In this document: positions 34,374 through 43,724 of the stretch, in pieces | How the letters are laid out: each line of letters starts with the position of its first letter | How positions within the stretch are numbered: the stretch's first letter is position 1 | Source: JASGCP01 sp965263285 | GTDB lineage: Bacteria; Bacteroidota; Bacteroidia; Chitinophagales; Chitinophagaceae | Assembly (NCBI GenBank): GCA_965263285.1 | Contig: CBDHHD010000016.1 | Coordinates: forward strand, 868,001-932,000 | DNA: 64,000 nucleotides | Direction: 5' to 3' | Program-made: the position numbers and the translations under genes | The notes under the pieces: model-generated | Seen by the model: only the letters and a program-made list of their open reading frames with translations | Database searches by the model: none | Told to the model about the DNA's origin: nothing

Positions 34374-36074
34374 TTAGCGTGTTACATTATAAAAAGGAGC
34401 ACTAACCGGATCTAAATACATACGAGAATAATATCTATCGCCATTAGTTAGTCTACTGATAGCATTTTGATAATTGTTATTATTTGTAGATTGCTCTCTT
34501 ACAGGATACACGAGTCGTCGAGGAACTTGTTTATTAGAAGCCAATCCTACATTAGGGGGCACAACAAGGGCAGGATAACCTAAATAATTATTATCTATAG
34601 CACTCGTTCTTCTCCAATTAACAAAAGCCTCTACTCCATTCAACATACAATCAAGCCAATATTCTGTATTGATAAGTTGAAGTTTAGCAATAGCGTTATT
34701 ACTTACCTTGCTAAACTGTGCACTCTTATACGCAAGATAATTTGTTACATACCCATCAGGAATATATTGTGTATTATCTACTCCATATAAAGCAGATTCA
34801 TTGATTGCCGAATTAACACCATTGATATAATAAGCAGAATCAGATGCACCTACCTTCCAACCTCGCACAGCAGCCTCTGATAACAAAAACATTGTTTGTG
34901 CATTAGAAATAAGAATAACAGGGGCATTCGCAGCTCCAAACACAGTACGAATTCTAGCTACAGATGTATTAAAATTACCTGTAAAAGTAGTAGGATCTAA
35001 TCCATACGTATATCCATTTACTAATGCCGTATCACTTGGAGTAGCTTTAGTTGGAATTTCATTTCCATTCATATCTAATACTACGGGCCATAAAAATATG
35101 CGCGGGTCTTGAGAATAATTAGTACCCATTTCTCCATTACTTTTTAGCACTTGGGTATAAGTACTTGCCAATATAAGCTGATTAGTTGTTTGATATCCTT
35201 GAGATAATCCACCTAACTTAGAAAACAACACATAACTTCTTGAATTTGCATAATTCAGTTGATCACTATTAATTATCCATGCATTATTAACATTCATATT
35301 AGGAGACAACAAACCTGTTTGAACTGCTTTTTCTACATATAATTGCGCAGTAGTAGGATCTACCCTTACTAATCGCATCGCCAATCTAACCATAAGTTGA
35401 TAACAAGATCGCCTCCAAGCTGAAAAAGAAGTTGCATTATTAGAGATATCACCAGTGATAGCAGGCAAATTAGGTTTTGCTAATATTTGTCCAATGGTAT
35501 CTAGTTGATTAAGCATATCGGTATAGATATCTTTTTGTAAATCATATATGGGCGTAGTAAATCCTTGCGTTCCTTGCCCCGCTTGAGCATACGGAATATC
35601 TCCATAGGTATCTGTAAGTAAAGAGAAATTATACACATTTAATAATCTTACAACTGCTATATAACCTAACAAGGTTGAATCACCATTAATAGCATTTAAG
35701 AATTGCTTACCACTTGCTATTGCTCTTAAATAATAACTCCGCCATAAAGCTTCATCATAATCTGAATTAATAATATTATATACGCTTGGCAAGAAAAAAC
35801 CAACACCCGACCACTGTTGAGCAAAAGAACCTGTTAATAAAAAATTAAATCTTACTTCTGCATCTGCTGAAAAACGATCATTATTAGATGGATCATTGTA
35901 CTGTTCTATATTAGCAGTATTAGCAAGTACATTGGTAAGTAATGCCGAAGGTATAATAGTAGTAATAGTATTAGGGTTGGTATTAATTTGTTGAAATCCT
36001 TTACTACAAGAAGATAATATAACAAGAAAAAGGAATACTATAAAAAATTTTACAGAGTCAATTAAGCTATTCAT
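34374..36074 (-). CDS. SusD/RagB-family outer-membrane lipoprotein (pair 1)
   Basis: The surface substrate-binding lid of a SusC/SusD importer, 566 residues. A lipoprotein signal peptide ends at the lipobox LSSC (Cys about residue 23), followed by SKGFQQINTNPNTI, the hallmark start of the SusD-like_2 subgroup. Further conserved stretches are DTYGDIPYAQAGQG, LVRVDPTTAQLYVEKA, TMFLLSEAAVRGW and LINTEYWLDCMLNGVEAFVNWRRT. It follows its SusC by six bases. It resembles the SusD at 48505-50235 more than the one at 43725-45407. Confidence 0.95.
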   Translation of the reverse strand: MNSLIDSVKFFIVFLFLVILSSCSKGFQQINTNPNTITTIIPSALLTNVLANTANIEQYNDPSNNDRFSADAEVRFNFLLTGSFAQQWSGVGFFLPSVYNIINSDYDEALWRSYYLRAIASGKQFLNAINGDSTLLGYIAVVRLLNVYNFSLLTDTYGDIPYAQAGQGTQGFTTPIYDLQKDIYTDMLNQLDTIGQILAKPNLPAITGDISNNATSFSAWRRSCYQLMVRLAMRLVRVDPTTAQLYVEKAVQTGLLSPNMNVNNAWIINSDQLNYANSRSYVLFSKLGGLSQGYQTTNQLILASTYTQVLKSNGEMGTNYSQDPRIFLWPVVLDMNGNEIPTKATPSDTALVNGYTYGLDPTTFTGNFNTSVARIRTVFGAANAPVILISNAQTMFLLSEAAVRGWKVGASDSAYYINGVNSAINESALYGVDNTQYIPDGYVTNYLAYKSAQFSKVSNNAIAKLQLINTEYWLDCMLNGVEAFVNWRRTSAIDNNYLGYPALVVPPNVGLASNKQVPRRLVYPVREQSTNNNNYQNAISRLTNGDRYYSRMYLDPVSAPFYNVTR

Positions 36075-36080
36075 AAGATA

Positions 36081-39000
36081 TTAAAATTTAAGATTAACAT
36101 TAAAACTAACAGACGCTACAGAAGGCACTCCAATATATTCTACCCCTTGCCCAAATATACTCACATTTGCTTCTGGATCTATATTAGGTGCTACTTTATA
36201 TAAGAAGCCTATATTGCGCCCTGCAAGCGACACCCTAATTTGTCTAATTCTAGCTCTTTTTAATAATGCATTAGGAATGGTATATCCTACAATAATTTGC
36301 CTTAATTTCACAAAATCAGCGCTAAATACATTCAGCGCTCCAATACCGCCTACACCACTGATACTCTGAAAAAATTGCTGAGAAGTTACCCGTGTAGCAT
36401 TCGGAGTTCCATTAGCATTTACACCTGTGCCAATAATACCTGTTACTCTTCCTGTTAATGTTGTATTTGTTTTACCATAATAATTACCATAGCTGTTAGT
36501 AGTAGAATAGATAACAGCTCCAAATTTTCCATCTATTAAAAAACTCATATCAAAGTTTCTCCAAGTAAATTCATTTTGAAGTCCCATAATAACGGGAGGG
36601 TTTACCGTACCCACATTGATAAGATTATTAGATATCTGAGGAATGCCCTGATTATAAATAACATTGCCTTTAGCATCTCTTGCAAAGTCGGATACCACTA
36701 ACTGACCGGCTGGCAATCCCACTACATTCTGAATAAAAGCAGCTTTGTCTCTAGAAGCATATACTGTAATACTTTCTACATTACTACTATTAGAAGATAG
36801 ATTAATAACTCTGTTTTGATTATAAGAAACATTATAAGAAATCACCCAGGAAAAATTTTTTATTTGAAAGGGTTTCCCATATACTGTAGCTTCTACCCCT
36901 TGGTTAAGCACCTTGCCTATGTTTTGAATTTGTGTAGCAAAACCTGTAGTATAAGACACATTAGATAAAACAATATCATTATTGGTATTTTTATTATAGA
37001 AGTCAATAGACCCTCCAACGATATCATTTAAAAACTTAGCTTCCAATGCTATATCAAAAGTATTCACTGTGAAAGGAATCAAAGCATTATTAGGGATAGT
37101 AGTATTATTATAACTTATCACAGGCAAACTACTATTATAAGGAGATCTGAAAGCGTATTGTAGATTGAGTTGATAAGGCGTTGTTGTACTCCCTACTATA
37201 CCATAGGAAGAAGATATTTTTGCAAAATTAATAAATGTAGGCAACCTCAATGCACTTGTTAAAATAACATCACCTCCTATAGAAGGATAGAAAGAAGAGT
37301 TTTTATTAACAGCAAGGGTAGAAAACCAATCATTTCTTCCTGTAAAAGTCAAATAAGCCCATTGTTTGTAATCTATTCCAATAGAACCATATATAGAGTT
37401 AACTGAATATTTTATATTATTATTTGTTATAACTGGAGAAGCGGCATTAGATATATCATAAAAAGGAATCGTAGCTATCAAGCCAGGAGAATAGATTTGC
37501 TGTATTGCAATATTATTTATTTGATTATTTCCTGCAATAAATGCATCTATTCCTATTTTATCTTGTAAAAATCTTTTTTTTGCTCGTACAAGTAATTCGC
37601 CATTATATTCGGTGTAACGGGTATTTTGAGGTAATAAATTAGCACCTGTTGTATTTCCATATTGTCCTTGAGGGGCAAAGGTAGTACCGATAGGAATATT
37701 ATTAAATATATTAAAGGTATAATAATCTAAACTCATCTTACCTCTTATATCTAACCAAGGTGTAATATGGTAGGTAGGAGTTAAACCTGCAATCCATCTA
37801 CTTATTTGATCATTCTCTATATATTGATTAGTAGTCCAATAAGGATTCTCAACATACGGGTTGATATTAAATGGTCTTTCAGCTCCCGTAGAAGTATATG
37901 TAGCATTCTTATAAACATTTGCACTTACTGTAGTAGGACCTAATGAAATTACATAATTAGGATTCCCTGGAGAATCTCCTACAATTGGACGATTCGTAAC
38001 TTGCTGTTGAATATATTTTAAAATAATCGCTATATCTAAATGATTAACAGGAGACATATTTGCATGTAAAGAAAAATTAGTTCTAGTTAAAGAGCTATTA
38101 GGAATAACTGATTGATTACGCAGATCTGTAACAACAAGAGAAACATTATTCTTATTATCTCCAGCATTTAACGTAACCGAATTGGTGAAAGTAGACCCCA
38201 CTCTATAAAATAATCCATAATTATTTGTTTGTGCAGTATAAGGACGATATACCCCATCATATTGTATAACAGGTTGTCCATTTATTTTAGCACCCCAACT
38301 ACTTATATCTGAATTGAGAATAAACTGCGTACTCGTAGGAGCAACGCCATTTTGTCCTTGTCCATATTGTGTTTGCCAACGAGGAATAATCAAAGGAGTT
38401 TCAATACTACTATTGCTATTCACTTCTACTCTTAATCCTTTAACTCCCCCCCCCTTTTTAGAAGTGATTAAAATAACTCCTCCAGCTGAACGGTACCCAT
38501 AAATAGCTGTAGATGCAGCGTCTTTTAATACTGTAAAGCTTTCTATTTCATCAGGAGCAATCACTTGAATACCATCACCTAAATTAAATCCATTGAAAGC
38601 ACTTGTTTGAGGTTGATAATTAGTGTTATCAATAGGAATACCATCTACAACATATAAAGGCTGATTGGTAGAGGCAGGATTAATAGAAGTAACTCCTCTT
38701 ACAATTATTCGTACACTTCCAGTAGCACCTGCTCCAGATGGAGTAACTGCCACTCCTGTTAAATGACCTTCTAACCCATCTGCAACATTAGCATTTCTTG
38801 CCGTTGTAAAGTTATTACCTGCAATAGAGGTATTCACATAAGATAGCGATCGTTCAGATCTATTTACAATAGCAGAAGAAACTACCACATTCCCAATATT
38901 GAAAATATTTTTTTTTAAAACAATCGGAGTAATAGAAGTTTCATTCGCTTGTATTATAATATTTTTTTTAATAGAATCATATCCTAAATACGATACTATT

Positions 39001-39227
39001 ATAGATATGGGATGCCCCACCGTATCAACATTCGATAAACGAATACGAAATATGCCATTCCTATTCGTGATCCCTATTGCTCCAAATGGTGCTATAGTAA
39101 TATTGGCACCTACAGAAGGAGTGTTAACATTATCTAAATATACTTTCCCCTCTACAAAAGAGCTTATCTGTTGTGAAAATGATACAAAAAAAGAAAATGA
39201 TAACAATAAGATAATTAGATATTTCAT
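36081..39227 (-). CDS. SusC/RagA-family TonB-linked outer-membrane protein (pair 1)
   Basis: The TonB-dependent barrel of the pair, 1,048 residues from ATG 39227 (MKYLIILLLSFSFFVSFSQQ signal peptide; a frame 15 codons longer is unlikely). After the signal is a carboxypeptidase-like beta-sandwich (FVEGKVYLDNVNTPSVGANI), then a TonB-box-like VGNVVVSSAIV, a plug domain with TTARNANVADGLEGHLTGVAV and QPLYVVDGIPIDNTNYQPQ, and a long barrel ending in FNVNLKF. TATTTTTG on the minus strand at 39251-39258 is a possible -7 box. No degrading enzyme is adjacent; the substrate is unknown. Confidence 0.95.
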   Translation of the reverse strand: MKYLIILLLSFSFFVSFSQQISSFVEGKVYLDNVNTPSVGANITIAPFGAIGITNRNGIFRIRLSNVDTVGHPISIIVSYLGYDSIKKNIIIQANETSITPIVLKKNIFNIGNVVVSSAIVNRSERSLSYVNTSIAGNNFTTARNANVADGLEGHLTGVAVTPSGAGATGSVRIIVRGVTSINPASTNQPLYVVDGIPIDNTNYQPQTSAFNGFNLGDGIQVIAPDEIESFTVLKDAASTAIYGYRSAGGVILITSKKGGGVKGLRVEVNSNSSIETPLIIPRWQTQYGQGQNGVAPTSTQFILNSDISSWGAKINGQPVIQYDGVYRPYTAQTNNYGLFYRVGSTFTNSVTLNAGDNKNNVSLVVTDLRNQSVIPNSSLTRTNFSLHANMSPVNHLDIAIILKYIQQQVTNRPIVGDSPGNPNYVISLGPTTVSANVYKNATYTSTGAERPFNINPYVENPYWTTNQYIENDQISRWIAGLTPTYHITPWLDIRGKMSLDYYTFNIFNNIPIGTTFAPQGQYGNTTGANLLPQNTRYTEYNGELLVRAKKRFLQDKIGIDAFIAGNNQINNIAIQQIYSPGLIATIPFYDISNAASPVITNNNIKYSVNSIYGSIGIDYKQWAYLTFTGRNDWFSTLAVNKNSSFYPSIGGDVILTSALRLPTFINFAKISSSYGIVGSTTTPYQLNLQYAFRSPYNSSLPVISYNNTTIPNNALIPFTVNTFDIALEAKFLNDIVGGSIDFYNKNTNNDIVLSNVSYTTGFATQIQNIGKVLNQGVEATVYGKPFQIKNFSWVISYNVSYNQNRVINLSSNSSNVESITVYASRDKAAFIQNVVGLPAGQLVVSDFARDAKGNVIYNQGIPQISNNLINVGTVNPPVIMGLQNEFTWRNFDMSFLIDGKFGAVIYSTTNSYGNYYGKTNTTLTGRVTGIIGTGVNANGTPNATRVTSQQFFQSISGVGGIGALNVFSADFVKLRQIIVGYTIPNALLKRARIRQIRVSLAGRNIGFLYKVAPNIDPEANVSIFGQGVEYIGVPSVASVSFNVNLKF

Positions 39228-39250
39228 AAAATTAAAATAGAAAATAGAAA

Positions 39251-39258
39251 CAAAAATA
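39251..39258 (-). promoter_or_regulatory. Possible -7 box of SusC/D pair 1
   Basis: TATTTTTG on the minus strand fits TAnnTTTG 24 bases before the ATG at 39227. No properly spaced -33 TTG is seen. Confidence 0.4.
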
Positions 39259-39318
39259 AAAAAAATTAACAAAAATTAGGTTAATTTTTTATTTTTTATT
39301 ACAGCTACTTAGACGATT

Positions 39319-39900
39319 TGGCATAACAACTTATTTAGTGTGCCTATTTTTATTTATTTAATAGCAACTTAGAATATTTTTTTTTAAGGTGCTGGAAGCA
39401 TGGATTATTAAATACATATAAACATGTAAATAATAGGAAATATCTGATGAGGACTGCCCTCAGATAAAGAGCGTTACAAAACGAGGTGAGCGAAGCGACC
39501 AGCGAGAATGTGGAGGCGGAAGTTTTTATACATGAATCGTTATGATGAGCATAAAATATGTACATAAAATATCACTATAGATAAGCTCTCATGAAGGTAT
39601 GGATGATCGAATAATTATAAGTATGAAAATAATAATTTTCAATTTTCAACTTTCAACTTTCAACTTTCAACTTTCAACTTTCAACTTTCAACTTTCAACT
39701 TTCAACTTTCAATTTTATCACTGCTTCCCATTCATTCTCGCTAGCGTAGCGAGCCGTAGTTTTGTAGCTCTTTATCTGAAGGCTTGATTTTTTCTTTGTT
39801 TCTTTCTTTTGTATCAAGACAAAAGAAAGAAAAAGATATAAAAAATAAATGATGAATCTATACCTAAGTCATTACAAAAAAAAGATATAAACCCAAAATA
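39319..39900. mobile_element. Miniature-transposon copy with a heptamer expansion
   Basis: It begins GGCATAACAACTTATTTAGT (39319), keeps the AAGGTGCTGGAAGCATGG arm, the GAGCGAAGCGACCAGCGAG arm and the first central arm (ATGAATCGTTATGATGAGC, ending about 39550). The second central arm is replaced by DNA holding a tandem heptamer array, then CATTCTCGCTAGCGTAGCGA and the TTTCTTTCTTTTG palindrome follow. The far end is not clear. The gtrA promoter follows. Confidence 0.7.
39644..39706. repeat. Nine tandem TTTCAAC heptamers
   Basis: Nine exact units of TTTCAAC (63 bp), flanked by imperfect TTTCAAT units on both sides, inside the loop of a hairpin-repeat copy. This is a simple-sequence expansion, and copy number may vary between strains. 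Confidence 0.95.
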
Positions 39901-39929
39901 GGTTTAACATATTTGTAAAAATTAAATTA

Positions 39930-39937
39930 TATCTTTG
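39930..39937 (+). promoter_or_regulatory. -7 box of gtrA-like gene
   Basis: TATCTTTG matches TAnnTTTG and lies 19 bases before the ATG at 39957. Confidence 0.5.
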
Positions 39938-39956
39938 CTTTTAATATTAAGATACA

Positions 39957-40505
39957 ATGCATCAATCACCATATAAGATAGTTAATAGCATTACTTCTTT
40001 TATAGATTTTTTTTATCCCCCTTTTCGTTTTTTAATGCCTCCGCATATTTTTCGATATGCTGTATGTGGCTCTACCAATTGTATTATTACTATTTTTCTT
40101 TATCATTTTGCATACGTATATATATTTCATGAAACCCCTGTACATGTATTTCATTTTGTAGTAGCCCCTTATATTGCGGCCGACTATTTCTTTGCTCTTT
40201 GGATAAGTTTTTTAATGAGTTTTTTATTAAATAGATATCTTGTTTTTCAAGAATCTACTTTAAAAAAAAGAGTTCAATTATTTCGCCTTTTCTTAGTATC
40301 AGTAAGTGGTATTTTTCTAAATTATCTATGTTTAAAGTTATTCATTGGGATATGGGGGCTACCTCCCACCATTGGTAAAATATTAACTACTATTGTAACA
40401 ATAGGCTATAGCTATCTTGCACAACGATACTATTCATTTAAAATTGACAAAAAAGGAGGTATCCATATCGTTGAGCAAGAAGAAACTTCCACAGATGAGA
40501 ATTAA
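39957..40505 (+). CDS. GtrA-family membrane protein
   Basis: A 182-residue protein with four predicted membrane helices. The family pattern is present: IFRYAVCGSTNCIITIFLYHF at helix 1, FALWISFLMSFLLNRYLVF at helix 2-3, and GKILTTIVTIGYSYLAQRYYSF at helix 4. GtrA-like proteins flip or help transfer lipid-linked sugars for cell-surface polysaccharides. There is no glycosyltransferase next to it, so its partner is unknown. Its last 72 bases overlap the 3' end of folC on the other strand. Confidence 0.85.
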   Translation: MHQSPYKIVNSITSFIDFFYPPFRFLMPPHIFRYAVCGSTNCIITIFLYHFAYVYIFHETPVHVFHFVVAPYIAADYFFALWISFLMSFLLNRYLVFQESTLKKRVQLFRLFLVSVSGIFLNYLCLKLFIGIWGLPPTIGKILTTIVTIGYSYLAQRYYSFKIDKKGGIHIVEQEETSTDEN

Positions 40506-41744
40506 ATCACTTGCTTTTGATTTTTTATATACCATATGAAGCGCATCTCGCGTATTATTATATGCATCTCCCATCAAATGATATTTCTTAGCATACCTTT
40601 GAAGTGTATACGCATTTAAAGCTCGTTCTGTATTTGATTGTGTAAAATAATAATTAGCTTGCGTAGGCAATAGAGATAACATGGATAACACATCTTTATC
40701 ACTAGAAAAACCCAAAACAATATGTATATGGGAATAGTGCAACTGCAATAGTTGTTCTTTTATATATTTAAATCCTCCAACATTATGTGCCACATCTACA
40801 ATGGTTGTTGGTGTATCATGTATTTGATACCATCTCCCTTTTAGCTGTGTGGTAGATTGTGCAACACGACATGCTTTTTTTACTATTGCATTTGTTATAT
40901 GAAACCCTAGATCTCTTAATACATGAATAGCTTCTAAAACGGTTATTATATTTTTTGTTTGGTATAGTCCTAGCATATCTATTGTATAGGTATCTATTTG
41001 TTGTGCCCGTATGTTACAAACATCTATTACTTGTTTATTTTTTACACTATTAAAATGTGTTACTTTCCAATAATCTTGCGCAAAAGATATAGGTGCATGG
41101 CATTCATTAGCTTTTTGGATAAAAACATGTTTTGTATTTACATGTGTTTCTCCAATAATAACAGGCACATTCTTTTTAATGATACCTGCTTTTTCTTTAG
41201 CTATTAACGCAAGTGTATTACCTAAATAAGCTTGATGATCAAAACTAATATTTGTAATAATACTTAATATAGGATGAACGATATTAGTACCATCTAAACG
41301 CCCTCCCATACCTACTTCTACAATAGCAATATCTACTTTTTTCAAGGCAAAATAATCTAAAGCCATTGCAACGGTTAGTTCAAAAAAAGAAGGCTGAGTA
41401 ATATCCGTTTGTTTCTTTATTTTATTGGTAAAATCTATTACAAATTTTTTACTACATAATTTACCATTTACCTTTATTCTCTCTCTAAGATCAAATAAAT
41501 GAGGTGAGGTATGTAGTCCTACTCTATAACCTGCCTTTTGTAATATGGCTGATAGCAAATGGCAAACAGATCCTTTACCATTAGTACCTGCTACATGTAT
41601 AATTGGATATTGCTGATGAGGTTGCTGTAATGTTTTTAAAAGTGCTTCTATTCTTTCTAATCCAGGATGATAGGCCTTCCCTCCTACATGAGAGAACATA
41701 GGTAACTGCTGATGTAAAAACTGAATTGTTTCAATATAATTCAT
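40434..41744 (-). CDS. folC: Folylpolyglutamate / dihydrofolate synthase
   Basis: A cytoplasmic Mur-ligase-type enzyme that adds glutamate to folates, 436 residues. The ATP-binding loop VAGTNGKGSVCHLLSAIL is at about residues 51-68; further motifs are HTSPHLFDLRERI, VEVGMGGRLDGTN, ITNISFDHQAYLG and KEKAGIIK, and VDVAHNVGG in the C-terminal domain. The start codon lies only four bases downstream of the TonB-like gene stop, so the two are co-transcribed. The 3' end overlaps gtrA tail to tail. Confidence 0.95.
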   Translation of the reverse strand: MNYIETIQFLHQQLPMFSHVGGKAYHPGLERIEALLKTLQQPHQQYPIIHVAGTNGKGSVCHLLSAILQKAGYRVGLHTSPHLFDLRERIKVNGKLCSKKFVIDFTNKIKKQTDITQPSFFELTVAMALDYFALKKVDIAIVEVGMGGRLDGTNIVHPILSIITNISFDHQAYLGNTLALIAKEKAGIIKKNVPVIIGETHVNTKHVFIQKANECHAPISFAQDYWKVTHFNSVKNKQVIDVCNIRAQQIDTYTIDMLGLYQTKNIITVLEAIHVLRDLGFHITNAIVKKACRVAQSTTQLKGRWYQIHDTPTTIVDVAHNVGGFKYIKEQLLQLHYSHIHIVLGFSSDKDVLSMLSLLPTQANYYFTQSNTERALNAYTLQRYAKKYHLMGDAYNNTRDALHMVYKKSKASDLILICGSFFLLNDMDTSFFVNFK

Positions 41745-41748
41745 TCTA

Positions 41749-42576
41749 TTAATAACGAAATTGAAGGTATATATTCCCTGTTTCTATAATCAAAGATGAT
41801 GTATTGTAATGCAGTAGATAGGCTTGCTGCATAGCAAAGCTAATAGCATCATTATTTAAAGTAGGGGAAGTTCCCAGCGTTAGCTTCTGTACTTTTATAA
41901 CCTTCCCTGATGCGTCAATAGTAATGCGTAGAGCGACCGTACCTCTCCAGTTCTCACTTGTCAACATATCGGGCAAATAAGTAGTTCCTCTATTTACTAA
42001 ATTGCCACTCATACGAATACCCCCAGCGCCATTCCCTCCGGTGCCTGCATTACCTGTATAATTATCACTGAGCGGATTCCCATTTTCTTTACCTTGCACT
42101 CCCGTTTTTCCAGTAACACCTTGTGAGTTAGCAGCCGAATAACTATCTTGCATAGTGCCTCCCGTAGACCTATTTAATGCTGTATTGGCTTTAAATACTG
42201 CTTTAGGTCTGGGAATAACTACAGCAGGTTGAACAGTGGAAATATCTTTTTTACTTTTTTTATTATTTTCTACCGACACATTTGACTCAGGATCAGGCAT
42301 CGTAGTATTATGAACTTCTTCAGAGGAAGTAGGTGTGCTATTACTTGCACTTGCATCAGGCGTAGGGGAATAGTTGCCTGGTGCAGTGTATGGAATAGAC
42401 CCCATTCCATCGTCTGAATTACCTAAATGCACTTCTACCCCCTGACCTGACTCTTCAGGCAATAAAATAGGTGCCGACCACCTATAAAAAAAGAACAAAA
42501 GAAATAAAATACCACAGCTTATAATAGTATAAAGGCTAGCTTTTATATTCTTCTGTTGTTCAAAAGAGTAATTCAT
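41749..42576 (-). CDS. TonB-like energy transducer
   Basis: A 275-residue protein with a short cytoplasmic start, one membrane helix (LYTIISCGILFLLFFFYRW), a long Ser/Thr/Asn/Gly-rich periplasmic linker and a C-terminal domain with RGTVALRITIDASGKVIKVQKL, in the style of the TonB/TolA C-terminal fold. It would couple the inner-membrane proton motive force to TonB-dependent receptors such as the SusC proteins on both sides. Its ExbB partner may be at 60973-61689; no exbD is in the window. It is the first gene before folC. The divergent sequence leaves the assignment at family level. Confidence 0.75.
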   Translation of the reverse strand: MNYSFEQQKNIKASLYTIISCGILFLLFFFYRWSAPILLPEESGQGVEVHLGNSDDGMGSIPYTAPGNYSPTPDASASNSTPTSSEEVHNTTMPDPESNVSVENNKKSKKDISTVQPAVVIPRPKAVFKANTALNRSTGGTMQDSYSAANSQGVTGKTGVQGKENGNPLSDNYTGNAGTGGNGAGGIRMSGNLVNRGTTYLPDMLTSENWRGTVALRITIDASGKVIKVQKLTLGTSPTLNNDAISFAMQQAYLLHYNTSSLIIETGNIYLQFRY

Positions 42577-43724
42577 ATTCTACACAAATAAAGTACAAAT
42601 TTACAAAAGAAAGAAAACAATTAAAAAAAAGGGTATAACAACAAAGCTACATCTTTTTCAGATGCTAAGAGGTTTTTAATAAATGAAAATTTTGCAACTA
42701 CTCAGGTACAAGTTAATAATTTATTTTTATATCTTTTTTTTCTTTTGCCTTGATACAAAGGCATAACTAAATTTAGTATGAGGAAAAATTTAGGTTACTA
42801 AAAGGCTACATCTTTTTTTGAGGTGCTGGGGGTATTTGTGTTTTTGTAATTACTCAGGTACAAGTTAATAATTTATTTTTATATCCTTTTCTTTCTTTTG
42901 CCTTGATACAAAAGAAAAAAATAAAGTCTGCAGATAAAGCGCTACAAAACGACTACTCCCTACGCTATCGAGAATAATGGGAAGCGATTAGGTATGAATC
43001 ATTATGATAAGCTTATCCATAGGTTATCTTTTATGTAAATACTTTATGATCATCATAACGATTCATATATAAAAACTTCCGCCTCCACATTCTCGCCGGT
43101 CGCTTCGCTCACCTCGTTTTGTAACGCTCTTTATCTGAGGGCAGTCCTCATCATACATTTCCTATTATTTGGCATAACTAAATTTAGTGTGAGGAAAAAT
43201 TTAGGTTACTAAAAGGCTACATCTTTTTTTGAGGTGCTGAAGGGTATTTGTGTTTTTGTAATTACTCAGGTACAAGTTAATAATTTATTTTTATATCCTT
43301 TTCTTTCTTTTGCCTTGATACAAAAGAAAAAAATAAAGTCTACAGATAAAGAGCTACAAAACTACGGCTCGCTACGCTAGCGAGAATGAATGGGAGGCGG
43401 TTAGGTATGAATCGTTATGATGAGCTTATCCATAGGTATCTTTTATGTACATACTTTATGCTCATCATAACGATTCATATATAAAAACTTCCGCCTCCAC
43501 ATTCTCGCTGGTCGCTTCGCTCACCTCGTTTTGTAACGCTCTTTACCTGAGGGCAGTCCTCATCAAATAATACCTATTGTTTCCATACCTATACTTATTT
43601 CAATGACCAATATTCTCCAATAAATCTATTGACCTAGCTGAGTAGTTACGAATATGATATTGTTTATATGATTATAATCATTAATTTTTGAAAGAAGATC
43701 TATTAAAAAAATGAAACTATAACA
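42577..43724. mobile_element. Three stacked miniature-transposon copies
   Basis: No gene is present. A fragment beginning GGTATAAC (42633) is interrupted by a copy beginning GGCATAAC at 42760, and that copy is interrupted or followed by another beginning GGCATAAC at 43171. The second and third both contain the full hairpin core (central arms about 42983-43070 and 43405-43478). The third ends near 43648 with CTGAGTAGTTAC. Only left outer ends are seen, which suggests nested insertion followed by loss. Confidence 0.75.
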
